The notes: generated by a model not told the origin, from the letters alone. DNA of 47,886 bases from Alphaproteobacteria bacterium (GCA_017471445.1 JAFUTJ010000015.1:89352-137237); one strand, 5' to 3'; positions 8,779-17,053 are shown, counted from the stretch's first letter. Made by a program: numbers and translations.

Positions 8779-9543
8779 ATGCAATGCGTTGATTTGCAAG
8801 ATTTGGTTTTGGCCGGTGTTCACTGGGAATTAGACGATGTACCATATGTTGAACGCACCGCCGCCGCACAACGGGCCACAGAACAAAATGTGGATTCACG
8901 GGCCACATCCGGACGTACGGTGCCCCAAATTGTTCCCCCAATTTCACCAATTCAGCCGATTTCACCCGAAACCGCGGCGGCAATGGCCGCACGGCCAACA
9001 AATATTTCCGAATTAATGCGTATGATTGCGGAATTTAATCATCCACTGCGTTCGGGATGTGCAAACGTGGTATTGCCAAACATCGCGACAAATCCCAACG
9101 GGTTGGTAATTGTTACCGATATACCATCGTCTGACGACGATGCAACAGGCAACATTATGTCGGGTGCCGCCGGTGAATTGGTTGATAAAATGCTGGCCGC
9201 GATTAACATGTCACGTGAAAGCGTTTCAATTATGCCAATGCTATTTTGGCGCACCCCCGGTGGGCGAACGCCGACACGCATTGAAATGGACTTTGCACGG
9301 CCATTTGTGAACCGTGTGCTGGAAATGATGGCACCACGCGTGATTTTAACATTTGGAACAATACCGGCAATGGAAATCGGTAATGTAAACCTGGGGCGGG
9401 CGCACGGCCAATGGCAAGACATGCCAAATAATGTGAAATTAATGCCAGTTTATCATCCAAACTATCTGATATTGAAACCATCGGCCAAGCGGGACGTATG
9501 GACGGCATTACAATCTGTGCAAAATTTGTTGAAAACAGCCTAA
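8779..9543 (+). CDS. divergent uracil-DNA glycosylase family protein
   Basis: This 254-residue protein has the N-terminal Pro/Ala-rich extension and C-terminal fold typical of alphaproteobacterial family 4-like uracil-DNA glycosylases, which remove uracil from DNA. The segment LFWRTPGGRTPTRIE (about residues 156-170) matches the family block LPWRPPGNRTPT, and MPVYHPNYLI (about 222-231) matches the C-terminal HP motif. It appears to lack the GEAPG-type N-terminal catalytic block (here VTDIPSSDDDATG) and the cysteines that bind the 4Fe-4S cluster. It may therefore be an inactive or altered member. A weak AAGGGAAA site precedes the ATG. Its end overlaps the long reading frame leading into infC. 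Confidence 0.75.
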   Translation: MQCVDLQDLVLAGVHWELDDVPYVERTAAAQRATEQNVDSRATSGRTVPQIVPPISPIQPISPETAAAMAARPTNISELMRMIAEFNHPLRSGCANVVLPNIATNPNGLVIVTDIPSSDDDATGNIMSGAAGELVDKMLAAINMSRESVSIMPMLFWRTPGGRTPTRIEMDFARPFVNRVLEMMAPRVILTFGTIPAMEIGNVNLGRAHGQWQDMPNNVKLMPVYHPNYLILKPSAKRDVWTALQSVQNLLKTA

Positions 9544-9575
9544 AAATATTTAATAATCATCCACATGGTATTACA

Positions 9576-9590
9576 AAGGAGCCTATCATA
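9576..9590 (+). promoter_or_regulatory. infC ribosome binding site and AUA (or AUC) start
   Basis: AAAGGAG at 9576-9582 is followed by CCT, ATC (9585-9587) and ATA (9588-9590). The spacing from GGAG favours ATA over ATC. No ATG or GTG is available at a proper distance. This decides the infC start. Confidence 0.75.
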
Positions 9591-10139
9591 AAACCGACAA
9601 CAAACCGCGACAATCGCCGGGATGCGGGCCCGCGCATGAACAATCGTATATTTGCAAAATCTGTTCAGGTAATCAGCAATACTGGTCAAAACCTTGGAAT
9701 TATGCAAACGCAAGAAGCGTTGCAAATCGCAATGGACGAAGGGTTGGACTTGGTTGAAATAAATGCAAATGGTGCCGTGCCAATTGTTAAAATAATGGAC
9801 TATGGCAAATTCAAGTATGACCAGAAAAAACGGGCCAGCGAAACACGTAAAAAGCAAAAAACAATCGGTATGAAGGAAGTTTGGGTAAAACCGTTTATCG
9901 AAGAAAACGACCTGAACATAAAAATGAAAAAGGTTTTTGAGTTTTTACAAAACGGTGACAAGGTAAAGGTTGCGGTGATGACCCGTGGTTCCAAGAAAGT
10001 ATTGGCACGTGGTAAAGATGCCGTTCCAGAATTATTTGCACGCATTGTCGCAATTGTTGGCGAACGCGGAACATTGGAATCAAAATCAAAACCGGATGAA
10101 CGCACCAAGTCAATAATTATTGCACCGGCAAAACAATAA
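9588..10139 (+). CDS. infC: translation initiation factor IF-3 with a non-AUG start
   Basis: IF-3 binds the 30S subunit and checks start-codon pairing. The protein shows the N-domain (GIMQTQEALQIAMDEGLDLV), the linker block KIMDYGKFKYDQKK, and the C-domain beginning KTIGMKEVWVKP, with an R-G-x-K/R-x3-A region following. The frame is open back to an ATG at 9498, but that ATG has no ribosome site and lies inside the previous gene. A strong AAAGGAG at 9576-9582 sits just before ATC (9585) and ATA (9588) in frame, and neither is followed by a Met until MNNRIF. Starting at ATA gives 183 residues, the normal IF-3 length. Rare start codons on infC are known to allow autoregulation by IF-3. Confidence 0.9.
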   Translation: MKPTTNRDNRRDAGPRMNNRIFAKSVQVISNTGQNLGIMQTQEALQIAMDEGLDLVEINANGAVPIVKIMDYGKFKYDQKKRASETRKKQKTIGMKEVWVKPFIEENDLNIKMKKVFEFLQNGDKVKVAVMTRGSKKVLARGKDAVPELFARIVAIVGERGTLESKSKPDERTKSIIIAPAKQ

Positions 10140-10146
10140 ATTTTAA

Positions 10147-10175
10147 TCGGGGCGTTTTTCGCCCCAATTTTTTTA
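10147..10175 (+). terminator. infC terminator
   Basis: GGGGCG and CGCCCC pair around a T-rich loop eight bases after the infC stop and are followed by seven T. It lies at the 3' end of the convergent YjbR-like gene as well. Confidence 0.9.
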
Positions 10176-10829
10176 CTTTCCACGGGCAATATTAAAACTG
10201 ATGTCCAGTAATTGATATATTCTGCGAATTGGCATTCGACCATCCAAGACTATGGTAATCCAATTTTGTTTATTCATATGCCAACCGGGGAATATATTTT
10301 TATTATCAACCATTTCACCGACGTTTGCGGTTCGAATATCAATTATTTCAATAATGTCGTCTGATTTTCCATACAGACGGTTTTGCGGCAAACTTAAAAT
10401 CGCGGCGTACCATTTTTTATTGTCGGCACACCGCAAAACCGCGTTACGCGGAAATTTCTGCCACAGGTATTCCGGCGCATTTCCATATTTACGTGCAGCA
10501 TATTCAATTACCTGGTGTGTTTGTTTGGCACGAAATACGTCCATGGTAAAGCATTCATGCACAATATATGAAATCGCGTCATCATACGCCGTACGCACAC
10601 GGCCAACAAATGCACCATTTGCCGCATCAATACGATGCAGAATATATTCATCACCCGTTGCCGTATCATATAAACCATCGCGCACACCATGTGAATCAAC
10701 ACAAATACGTAATATGAATTTACCGCCTAAAATCCCACATTCATATTGCCAAATGCAACCCGATTTTATAAATCCAAATTTTTCGGCACGGGTTGCATCA
10801 AACTTTTTATCAATAAATTGATTTTCCAT
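10173..10829 (-). CDS. MmcQ/YjbR family protein with N-terminal extension
   Basis: The C-terminal half (from about residue 110) matches the YjbR/MmcQ family (DUF419), a small alpha/beta fold with a CyaY-like topology whose biochemical role is unclear. Seen blocks are YGNAPEYLWQKFPRNAVLRC, KWYAAILSLP and FPGWHMNKQNWITIVLDG. At 218 residues it is nearly twice a single-domain member (~115), because of an N-terminal domain that also resembles the fold seen in longer relatives. It is cytoplasmic by sequence. It follows the 188-residue secreted protein by two bases, so it is probably the last gene of that minus-strand transcript. Confidence 0.8.
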   Translation of the reverse strand: MENQFIDKKFDATRAEKFGFIKSGCIWQYECGILGGKFILRICVDSHGVRDGLYDTATGDEYILHRIDAANGAFVGRVRTAYDDAISYIVHECFTMDVFRAKQTHQVIEYAARKYGNAPEYLWQKFPRNAVLRCADNKKWYAAILSLPQNRLYGKSDDIIEIIDIRTANVGEMVDNKNIFPGWHMNKQNWITIVLDGRMPIRRIYQLLDISFNIARGK

Positions 10830-10831
10830 TT

Positions 10832-11398
10832 TTATTTAATTGGCGGGAAACAATCACCACCTGATTTTGGACAACAATTAAATCCGGCATTACCCATGTC
10901 TTTGAACGTTTCGTCGGCACAACAGCCGAACCTGTTTGGTTTTTCACCATCTGGACACAGGCCCGCATTAACATTTGCCTCTATCTCTGCGGCGATTTCC
11001 GCATCAGTTTTTTCAGGCACAGACGGTTCTGTATTCACGGCCTGGGCATCTGTTTCCACTTCATTAGTATTTGCCACATCCGCCACCGGTTCCACATTTT
11101 CCGACGTATCGTTTTGCGGTCTTGGTTCTGGTGGCATCGCCGGTGGTGCACCGCGACGGGCACGACCAGACGCACGGGCCGTGCATTTTGTACGATATTC
11201 TTCACGGTCTGAAATTAACAGTTCTGTTTCATCATCTGTTGGTTCAACAGCCCCGGAAATTTTGTCAATTTCTGCCTTGATTTCTGCACATGTGCGACGC
11301 ACCGCAACCGATTGCACGGCACTTGCCGCCATATCGTCGTCTGCAAACGCGGGTATTGCAACAACGGCGGCAAATAATATTGTGATAATTTTTTTCAT
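10832..11398 (-). CDS. secreted protein with Pro/acid-rich middle and Cys-rich tail
   Basis: This 188-residue protein begins with a clear signal peptide (residues 1-19, cleavage after AFA). After a helical start there is a low-complexity region rich in Pro, Glu, Val, Asn and Thr (about residues 75-130), then a compact C-terminal segment with five cysteines (ending CCPKSGGDCFPPIK). It looks like a periplasmic or surface protein with a flexible linker. No family was recognised. It starts six bases after the stop of the membrane-anchored protein at 11405-12124, and the two are probably co-transcribed. Confidence 0.7.
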   Translation of the reverse strand: MKKIITILFAAVVAIPAFADDDMAASAVQSVAVRRTCAEIKAEIDKISGAVEPTDDETELLISDREEYRTKCTARASGRARRGAPPAMPPEPRPQNDTSENVEPVADVANTNEVETDAQAVNTEPSVPEKTDAEIAAEIEANVNAGLCPDGEKPNRFGCCADETFKDMGNAGFNCCPKSGGDCFPPIK

Positions 11399-11404
11399 GG
11401 CTGC

Positions 11405-12124
11405 CTACTCGTTTATTATCTTTTCCAGTTGAATTATAAAGTCAATTGCTGGGTCGGTTATTTTCTTGGCCTTGTCCAAGATTTCTTGGGCGGCATTTTG
11501 CATTTGTATGCGTTTGTATGTTTCGACAACTGCAATTGTTTCGTCGTCATCCATTTTATCATCTTCCAGTGCGCGGGCAATTTCCAGTTCACGTTTTGCC
11601 AAATCAACATATTTTTGTGAATTTTCCGGGCAACCGCGTTCCGATAAATTTGCATAAATTTTTGCATTGTATATATGATTATATGAACTACGATCATCTT
11701 GTTCATATAAATTTCTTGTTAATAATTGTTCTATTTGGTTACATGTTCTTTCTGCTGTATCTAGTTTAGATGATGTGTCCTCTGCCATTTCTGCTAATGC
11801 AGATTCCATTTTACGCAAAGCAAAATATTTTTCACCACGATTACCACAATTAATATCTGCAAGATTTCCATATATTCTTGAATTATAATAATGATCTTCT
11901 GAATTTTGTGAATCCCGTGGACGCAATTGTGACAAAAGCATTTTTTCCATTACAGAACATTCGTCATCAATAGTCATTGATTCCGGTGTTGGTTTATTGG
12001 TATTTCCGCCATTAAATGTTAATCCAACCATCATACCGCACACAAACAATCCCCCCAGCGCAATTATGCCAAATATTTTCTGACGTGTACTGCAACATGT
12101 TACCTTGGTTTTTTCTTGTTTCAT
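11405..12124 (-). CDS. membrane-anchored protein with two internal repeats
   Basis: The 239-residue protein has a short basic N-terminus, one membrane segment (about residues 15-36, FGIIALGGLFVCGMMVGL) and a soluble remainder that should face the periplasm. Two copies of a ~70-residue helical unit are visible: a Cys, then LL.RxL, then YN..IY.NL...C, then KY. They lie at about residues 56-110 and 127-187. The spacing suggests a TPR-like or paired-helix repeat, each with a Cys pair. It has a strong AGGAGGG site 6 nt before the start. It follows lolD by 26 bases. Function unknown. Confidence 0.7.
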   Translation of the reverse strand: MKQEKTKVTCCSTRQKIFGIIALGGLFVCGMMVGLTFNGGNTNKPTPESMTIDDECSVMEKMLLSQLRPRDSQNSEDHYYNSRIYGNLADINCGNRGEKYFALRKMESALAEMAEDTSSKLDTAERTCNQIEQLLTRNLYEQDDRSSYNHIYNAKIYANLSERGCPENSQKYVDLAKRELEIARALEDDKMDDDETIAVVETYKRIQMQNAAQEILDKAKKITDPAIDFIIQLEKIINE

Positions 12125-12150
12125 TTTTCCCTCCTGTTCTTGTTTTTGTA

Positions 12151-12861
12151 TTATTTAACGATTCCATCGTGTATTGTTATCTTTCGGTCGGCACGTGCGG
12201 CCAAGTTCATATCATGTGTTACAAACAACATTGCCATACGATTCCGCCGTACCAAATCAACCAATAAATTAAACACAGATTCTGCATGATTTGGGTCCAA
12301 ACTGCCGGTTGGTTCGTCGGCCAATAATATTTCTGGACTGTTTGCCAATGCGCGCGCAACCGCCGTGCGTTGTTGTTCACCACCGGACATTTGTCCGGGC
12401 AAATGATTTGCCCGATGTGCAACATTTGCCGCGCGTAACAATCCAAATGCACGTGCGCGCGCCGCACCATCGTCCACACCGGCGGCCAAACATGGCATCA
12501 TAACATTTTCCAATGCTGTAAAGTCTGATAATAAATTATGCCGTTGATATACAAACCCCAATTTATTACGTCGTAATGCCGTTCGTTCATCTTCATTCAT
12601 TTTCTGAACCGGCGTTCCACCAATGATAATACTGCCCCCGGTTGGTTTGTCCAACAAACCAACACACTGTAACAATGTTGATTTCCCAGAACCCGACGGT
12701 CCAACCAATGCGATTATTTCACCACGATGCAAATCAAATCCGCCACCACGTAATATATTCAATGGCTGGCCCCCTTCGATAAAAGTCTTGGTTATATCAC
12801 GCACCGACATAACAATGTCGCCCCGTTTTACCCGTGATAAAGAATTTAATATTGATGGCAT
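12151..12861 (-). CDS. lolD: lipoprotein-releasing ABC transporter ATPase LolD
   Basis: LolD powers release of outer-membrane lipoproteins from the inner membrane to the LolA chaperone. The 236-residue protein has Walker A GPSGSGKST (about residues 53-61), a Q-loop region (FVYQRHNLLSDFTALENV), the signature MSGGEQQRTAVARAL, and Walker B ILLADEPTGSLD. These, and the pairing with a LolC/E-type permease, identify it among the MacB/FtsE-like ATPases. Its ATG overlaps the stop of the upstream unknown gene (TAATG), which points to translational coupling. Confidence 0.9.
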   Translation of the reverse strand: MPSILNSLSRVKRGDIVMSVRDITKTFIEGGQPLNILRGGGFDLHRGEIIALVGPSGSGKSTLLQCVGLLDKPTGGSIIIGGTPVQKMNEDERTALRRNKLGFVYQRHNLLSDFTALENVMMPCLAAGVDDGAARARAFGLLRAANVAHRANHLPGQMSGGEQQRTAVARALANSPEILLADEPTGSLDPNHAESVFNLLVDLVRRNRMAMLFVTHDMNLAARADRKITIHDGIVK

Positions 12862-13472
12862 TATCGTTCCTTGGAATTTATTTCACTATGTTCAAGTGCA
12901 TCTATTACCATTTTAGCAGTTTTTGGTGATAATACATAGGTTAATTTTATTCCATATCGTTTTTGCAATAAATTTATGACTTCATCTTCTCTTGATAAAT
13001 TCCTATGGGCGGTATCGGCAAAATAGGCAATTTCACCAGGCGCAAACCCAAACATTGCACCATAAACTATACTATGCGGTGTATTTGCTGCTATCTCGGA
13101 CAATTCTGGATTTAGTTTACGAATTTGTTTTTCGTATTCTTGAAGTGTCGGACTTTTTTTACGACGCATCGCCAAGACATATTTTATTACATCAATTTTG
13201 TCACGCACAGTTAATTTTTTATCGCGTATAACATGTCCTGAAAATTGACCAAAAAAATTATTACAGAAAAATTCAATCGCATATTTCTGCATAAATTCAG
13301 ACTGTTTTAACCCATATGGTAATTTATATTCATAATATAATTTTTCATGTAACACTATTGCGCGCCTGGCCAAATCATCAGATAAATTTTTGGCAGATGA
13401 CGTCCACGTCGCACCAAACGGCAGATGCCGTAACGCCAACGTTGCAACATACATTTGCAATTTTTTATTCAT
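12861..13472 (-). CDS. unknown protein encoded between lolC and lolD
   Basis: This 203-residue protein has no signal peptide or clear membrane segment and no recognised motif. It is rich in basic and aromatic residues, with helical stretches around residues 60-120. It overlaps lolC by 8 bases at its start (ATGAATAA) and lolD by one base at its end, so it is translated as part of the lolC-lolD operon. In most bacteria lolC and lolD are directly adjacent. The tight coupling suggests a role linked to lipoprotein sorting, or a recent insertion that kept the reading signals; neither can be decided here. Confidence 0.75.
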   Translation of the reverse strand: MNKKLQMYVATLALRHLPFGATWTSSAKNLSDDLARRAIVLHEKLYYEYKLPYGLKQSEFMQKYAIEFFCNNFFGQFSGHVIRDKKLTVRDKIDVIKYVLAMRRKKSPTLQEYEKQIRKLNPELSEIAANTPHSIVYGAMFGFAPGEIAYFADTAHRNLSREDEVINLLQKRYGIKLTYVLSPKTAKMVIDALEHSEINSKER

Positions 13473-14718
13473 TACGCAATACCTCTACTGGGTCGGTGTT
13501 TGCGGCACGCCACGCCGGGTACAATGTTGCCAAGAACGCCAAAAATACCGCCAACATTGCAATTCCAATTACTGTACTGGGCACCAATTTTGACGGTAAT
13601 TCTGATAAATAATATAATTCTGATGGAAACAGGTCACGTCCGGTAATCCATTGAAAAAAGTGACGTATCGGTTCAATATATATTGCAACAATAACACCCA
13701 ATAATGTTCCGATTCCGGCACCAATTGCACCGATACTGGTACCGGCCAAGATAAATATCTTCATCATTGATTTGCGCGATACACCAAATGTACGTAACAC
13801 GGCAATATCTTTATTTTTATCTTTGACCAACATTACCAATGACGACACGATATTAAATGCAGCAACGATAACGATTAACATCAATATTAAAAACATTACA
13901 TTTGATTCAACCTGTAACGCGCCAACAAAACCGCGATTCAAATCGCGCCAATCACGCACAACAAATCCATTTGGTAATAATGTTGCAATTGCATCACGCA
14001 CCGCGGTTGTGTCATCTGGATTTTTCAAGAACAAATCAATATGTGTTACGGCACCATCACTGTTCAGATATTTTTGTGCTGTTTCCAGGTTCATAAAAAT
14101 ATACCCAGAATCATATTCATACATACCCATAAAGAACGATGCCATAACCGGGTACGACATTATTCGTGGCATTGTTCCAAATGGCGTTGGTGTTGCACCG
14201 TTTGCCGATACCAGTGATATATTCATTCCCCGTGTAACATTTAATGCGCGCACCAAATTAGAACCTGCGACCAATTCGCCATCACGTATATCTGATAATC
14301 TGGTTCCTGTAACACGAACTGCGCCATCTAATTTACTTTCCAAATCAGACATACGTATTCCGCGTATCATTGCACCGGTACTGTTACCATTTGCGGTGGC
14401 CATAACTTGCCCTTCGGCAATTGGTATAATGCTGGTTACATTTTGGGCAACCGTACGATTTTGGCGCATTTTATCAATTAAAAAGTCATAGTCAGAAATT
14501 GCACCATCTTGGTGATAAACAACGACGTGCCCGTTCATACCAACAATGCGAGATAATAATGTATCATGGAATCCACCCATTACCGACATAACAACAATCA
14601 ACGTTGCCACACCCAACATAATACCAATCAAAGACACCCATGTTACAACAGACCCAAATCCGCGCTTTTTCGCGAACATGTAACGAAATGCTATCTTGCG
14701 TTCCAATTTATTAAACAT
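13465..14718 (-). CDS. lolC: lipoprotein-releasing ABC transporter permease LolC/LolE
   Basis: This 417-residue inner-membrane protein begins with the typical IAFRYMFAKKR and GVATLIVVMSVMGGF segments of the LolC/E family. One membrane helix lies near residues 25-45, and three more lie in the C-terminal FtsX domain (about 275-410). A large periplasmic domain separates them. It forms the channel part of the complex with LolD and recognises lipoproteins. Only one permease gene is present, as in alphaproteobacteria that use a single LolC/E (LolF-like) subunit. The nearest Shine-Dalgarno (AAAGGAA) is rather far upstream. Confidence 0.9.
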   Translation of the reverse strand: MFNKLERKIAFRYMFAKKRGFGSVVTWVSLIGIMLGVATLIVVMSVMGGFHDTLLSRIVGMNGHVVVYHQDGAISDYDFLIDKMRQNRTVAQNVTSIIPIAEGQVMATANGNSTGAMIRGIRMSDLESKLDGAVRVTGTRLSDIRDGELVAGSNLVRALNVTRGMNISLVSANGATPTPFGTMPRIMSYPVMASFFMGMYEYDSGYIFMNLETAQKYLNSDGAVTHIDLFLKNPDDTTAVRDAIATLLPNGFVVRDWRDLNRGFVGALQVESNVMFLILMLIVIVAAFNIVSSLVMLVKDKNKDIAVLRTFGVSRKSMMKIFILAGTSIGAIGAGIGTLLGVIVAIYIEPIRHFFQWITGRDLFPSELYYLSELPSKLVPSTVIGIAMLAVFLAFLATLYPAWRAANTDPVEVLRNE

Positions 14719-14735
14719 AATCTAATTTTTTTCCT

Positions 14736-16055
14736 TTAATTGTTCAGATATTCGCGCAATGCGTCACCTGATAACGGTACATCATTTTTTGCGGTGGCAT
14801 CTGATATCGTTATAACACGTGGCGACATAAATACAACCAATTCTGCAAATGGGCTGATTAATGTTTCTGGGGTTGTTACAAATGAATGTGTTGGTATTCC
14901 GACAATTACATAATTATCGCCCAGTGTTGATGGTATATTAAATGACGTTAATTCACCCGATGTGGTGCGTAATACAATTTTGGCATCAATTTTATCATAC
15001 CCACCAAAGTCACCATATTTCCCAGTTGCACCAATCATCAAATCGGTTTCCAGACGTTCTTCTTTGCCACATTGACCAATATCAAATCGCGATTGCCAAC
15101 CATCTGGTATTGAAAAACGTCCCTGGGAAATCAGAACAACATTTGCCTGGGTTGCCAAAAATTCTTGCAATGTTTTTGTGTTTATTTCCGGACCAACAAC
15201 CAATGCGCGTCCAACAACCCCCGGAATTGACATACGAACATTTTTTTCACCGAACGCCGGTAACAGATTCATCCATATAATCGGATTATCCGTCTTTGGG
15301 TACACGCGGTAAACATCAATATCCCATGCCAAGACATGTTTTTTCGATGCAATATCAGAAATAATCTTTTGTACTTCGCGTTCGGTTTGATAATTACCTT
15401 CCATGACGATGGTTTTATCGTTCCAATTCACCAACAGGTTACGAATATCTGCGCCATGCATTGCATCCAGCAACGCCATAATTATATTTTCATCACGTGG
15501 CATCTTTATCATCCATTTACCACGATGGCTTAATTTTATTTCTGCACGTGCAGAATCGTATGAATAATATACACGGCCCATTTTTGTCATCAGGTTTACC
15601 GCATCGGCCAATGTTCCAGATTCAATACTGCCCGATATTTTTTCATACATATGCGCATCTTCTACAACAGAAATATCGGTTCCTGATAATAATTTTTCCA
15701 GCCCAGAACGCACACTTACATCCTTGAAATCATAGTCTGAAACCTTTAATTCCGGAAATTGGTCACCTGTTTCCAGACGTATCATAGAAATTTCTTCGTT
15801 CGGAACAACCGACGCAACATTTTGATTATTCCAGTCAACACGACAACGTTTTGGTAATTCAATAGAAAAACGTCGCGCTGTATCGGTTGTTAATGCCGCC
15901 TTTTTTGGAAAAATTGGTACAGAATTTTCATCAATTACCAAATTATCAACAACCGTTACAGTATCATATTGTGGCACATTTGTCTGATTTGTTGTGCGTG
16001 TGCATGCGCACACCACCCCCAGAAACATGGACAATAACAAAATGTTTTTTTTCAT
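14736..16055 (-). CDS. secretin-like lipoprotein (type IVb pilus PilN/BfpB type)
   Basis: A 439-residue protein with a lipoprotein signal (VCAC, Cys18) and the overall plan of a small secretin. Residues about 110-180 resemble an STN/N-domain, followed by a second N-domain-like segment (NWNDKTIVMEGNYQTEREVQKII). The C-terminus ends with the secretin hallmark ELVVFMSPRVITI (about residues 402-414). Secretins form outer-membrane rings for type IV pili or type II secretion. PilN/BfpB-like ones are lipoproteins of similar plan but usually somewhat longer. No other pilus gene is seen in the window, so the partner machine is unknown. Eighteen bases separate it from lolC. Confidence 0.7.
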   Translation of the reverse strand: MKKNILLLSMFLGVVCACTRTTNQTNVPQYDTVTVVDNLVIDENSVPIFPKKAALTTDTARRFSIELPKRCRVDWNNQNVASVVPNEEISMIRLETGDQFPELKVSDYDFKDVSVRSGLEKLLSGTDISVVEDAHMYEKISGSIESGTLADAVNLMTKMGRVYYSYDSARAEIKLSHRGKWMIKMPRDENIIMALLDAMHGADIRNLLVNWNDKTIVMEGNYQTEREVQKIISDIASKKHVLAWDIDVYRVYPKTDNPIIWMNLLPAFGEKNVRMSIPGVVGRALVVGPEINTKTLQEFLATQANVVLISQGRFSIPDGWQSRFDIGQCGKEERLETDLMIGATGKYGDFGGYDKIDAKIVLRTTSGELTSFNIPSTLGDNYVIVGIPTHSFVTTPETLISPFAELVVFMSPRVITISDATAKNDVPLSGDALREYLNN

Positions 16056-16086
16056 AAATATTTTCCTTTGTCTAAATGATAATATA

Positions 16087-16407
16087 TTAAATATTCATCA
16101 ATTTCTCAAATTCTTCCAGTGTCATTTCATGAATTGGCTTTTGCGACGGTGTAACATATTGTTTCACCGCATTAAACTGATTCTGGAAACGTTGTATCAC
16201 ATCCATTATTTCCGGCCCGGCATTGCCATTTTCTGCGATACGACGACCATATTCCACAATATATTCCAACGCATCGGCAACAAAAAATCGCCCGACATAG
16301 TTTTCCATGGCAATACCGCCCTTTTGCACACATATCGCAGACATTAATTTTGCAGTCTGGTTATAATAGTTTGCCAGTTTAATAAAATTCTGAACTGTTA
16401 TCGCCAT
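16087..16407 (-). CDS. small conserved-looking protein, unknown function
   Basis: The start at 16407 is chosen because it has a GGAGAT site 7 nt upstream; longer versions up to 16458 have none. The 106-residue product is helical, without signal peptide or membrane segment, and has no recognised motif. It lies 32 bases upstream of the secretin-like gene on the same strand, so the two are likely one transcript. A role with the secretin is possible but unsupported by sequence. Confidence 0.6.
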   Translation of the reverse strand: MAITVQNFIKLANYYNQTAKLMSAICVQKGGIAMENYVGRFFVADALEYIVEYGRRIAENGNAGPEIMDVIQRFQNQFNAVKQYVTPSQKPIHEMTLEEFEKLMNI

Positions 16408-16448
16408 ATGGTAAATCTCCATTTCCCTTTGATGCATTATAAAAACTA

Positions 16449-16477
16449 TTGCCCACACAATTCAATTAAATTATAAT
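16449..16477 (+). promoter_or_regulatory. promoter for a leaderless lipoprotein mRNA
   Basis: TTGCCC at 16449-16454, a 17-bp spacer and a perfect TATAAT at 16472-16477 are seen. The ATG of the next gene is at 16485, seven bases after the -10, so transcription should start at or next to the start codon and no ribosome site exists. Confidence 0.65.
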
Positions 16478-16484
16478 AATATGC

Positions 16485-16865
16485 ATGAGAATAAAAATCC
16501 TGGCATTAACATTATTGCTGGCCGCGTGTGCATCTGTCAATCGTGGCAGTTTGGATGATGCAACGGTTCTGAATTGGGAAAACGAGGCCGTCACAACCGA
16601 ACAATTTGTGCGTGACCATAAATCATGCCTGGGGATTAATACACCGTCGTATGTGCCGCGTTCACGAATTGCAAAATTATTATCACCAAATCAGAGTGCA
16701 CAAATGCCCGACTGGGACGGTATGTGGGTAACATTTCAATCAAATGAATACAAAGATATCGGTCAACGTGCATTAATGTCTGTGCCGCGTAATGCAACGT
16801 CGCGAACAACCGGCGCATACCGCAGATGTATGTTCCGGCGCGGATACCTGTTGCGCGCAATGTAA
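16485..16865 (+). CDS. small lipoprotein, unknown function
   Basis: A 126-residue protein with a classic lipoprotein signal peptide (LLAAC, Cys15). The rest is polar, with three further cysteines and a basic C-terminus (TTGAYRRCMFRRGYLLRAM). No family is recognised. It stands alone on the plus strand between minus-strand operons. It has no Shine-Dalgarno; the perfect -10 box ends seven bases before the ATG, so the mRNA is probably leaderless. Confidence 0.7.
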   Translation: MRIKILALTLLLAACASVNRGSLDDATVLNWENEAVTTEQFVRDHKSCLGINTPSYVPRSRIAKLLSPNQSAQMPDWDGMWVTFQSNEYKDIGQRALMSVPRNATSRTTGAYRRCMFRRGYLLRAM

Positions 16866-16873
16866 TTATTCAA

Positions 16874-17050
16874 TTAGTTTACCGGTACTAATTTACCGCC
16901 CTGCCCCGGTTTAGCACCGTAACACAACTGAGTACCCGGTACCGCCGTATAATCCGAATATATGCGCAGACCACAGTCTGTTATTGATGTTGGGACAGAA
17001 TGAATGATTGCTGTTATAAACCATCCCCCGGACAGTAATATGCAAATCAA
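16874..17050 (-). CDS. small membrane or secreted peptide at the end of the virB operon
   Basis: In the frame that follows the TAA of the gene at 17054, an open frame starts at TTG (17050) and runs 58 residues. It has one hydrophobic N-terminal segment (LICILLSGGWFITAIIH), then a polar tail with two cysteines ending GQGGKLVPVN. The tail is unlike random AT-rich translation, which supports a real gene, and codon use is similar to neighbours. No ATG is available and no clear ribosome site is seen, so translation may depend on coupling to the upstream gene three bases away. Function unknown; a VirB7-sized envelope component is one possibility. Confidence 0.4.
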   Translation of the reverse strand: MICILLSGGWFITAIIHSVPTSITDCGLRIYSDYTAVPGTQLCYGAKPGQGGKLVPVN

Positions 17051-17053
17051 AAA

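Noticed and set aside
9498-9587. N-terminal extension of IF-3 from the ATG at 9498
   Set aside because: The extension lies partly inside the preceding gene, has no ribosome site and would exceed the normal IF-3 length.
12101-12125. A fifth invertase crossover site
   Set aside because: AAAACC-AA-GGTAA resembles the core with one mismatch, but it is inside a coding start and has no inverted partner nearby.
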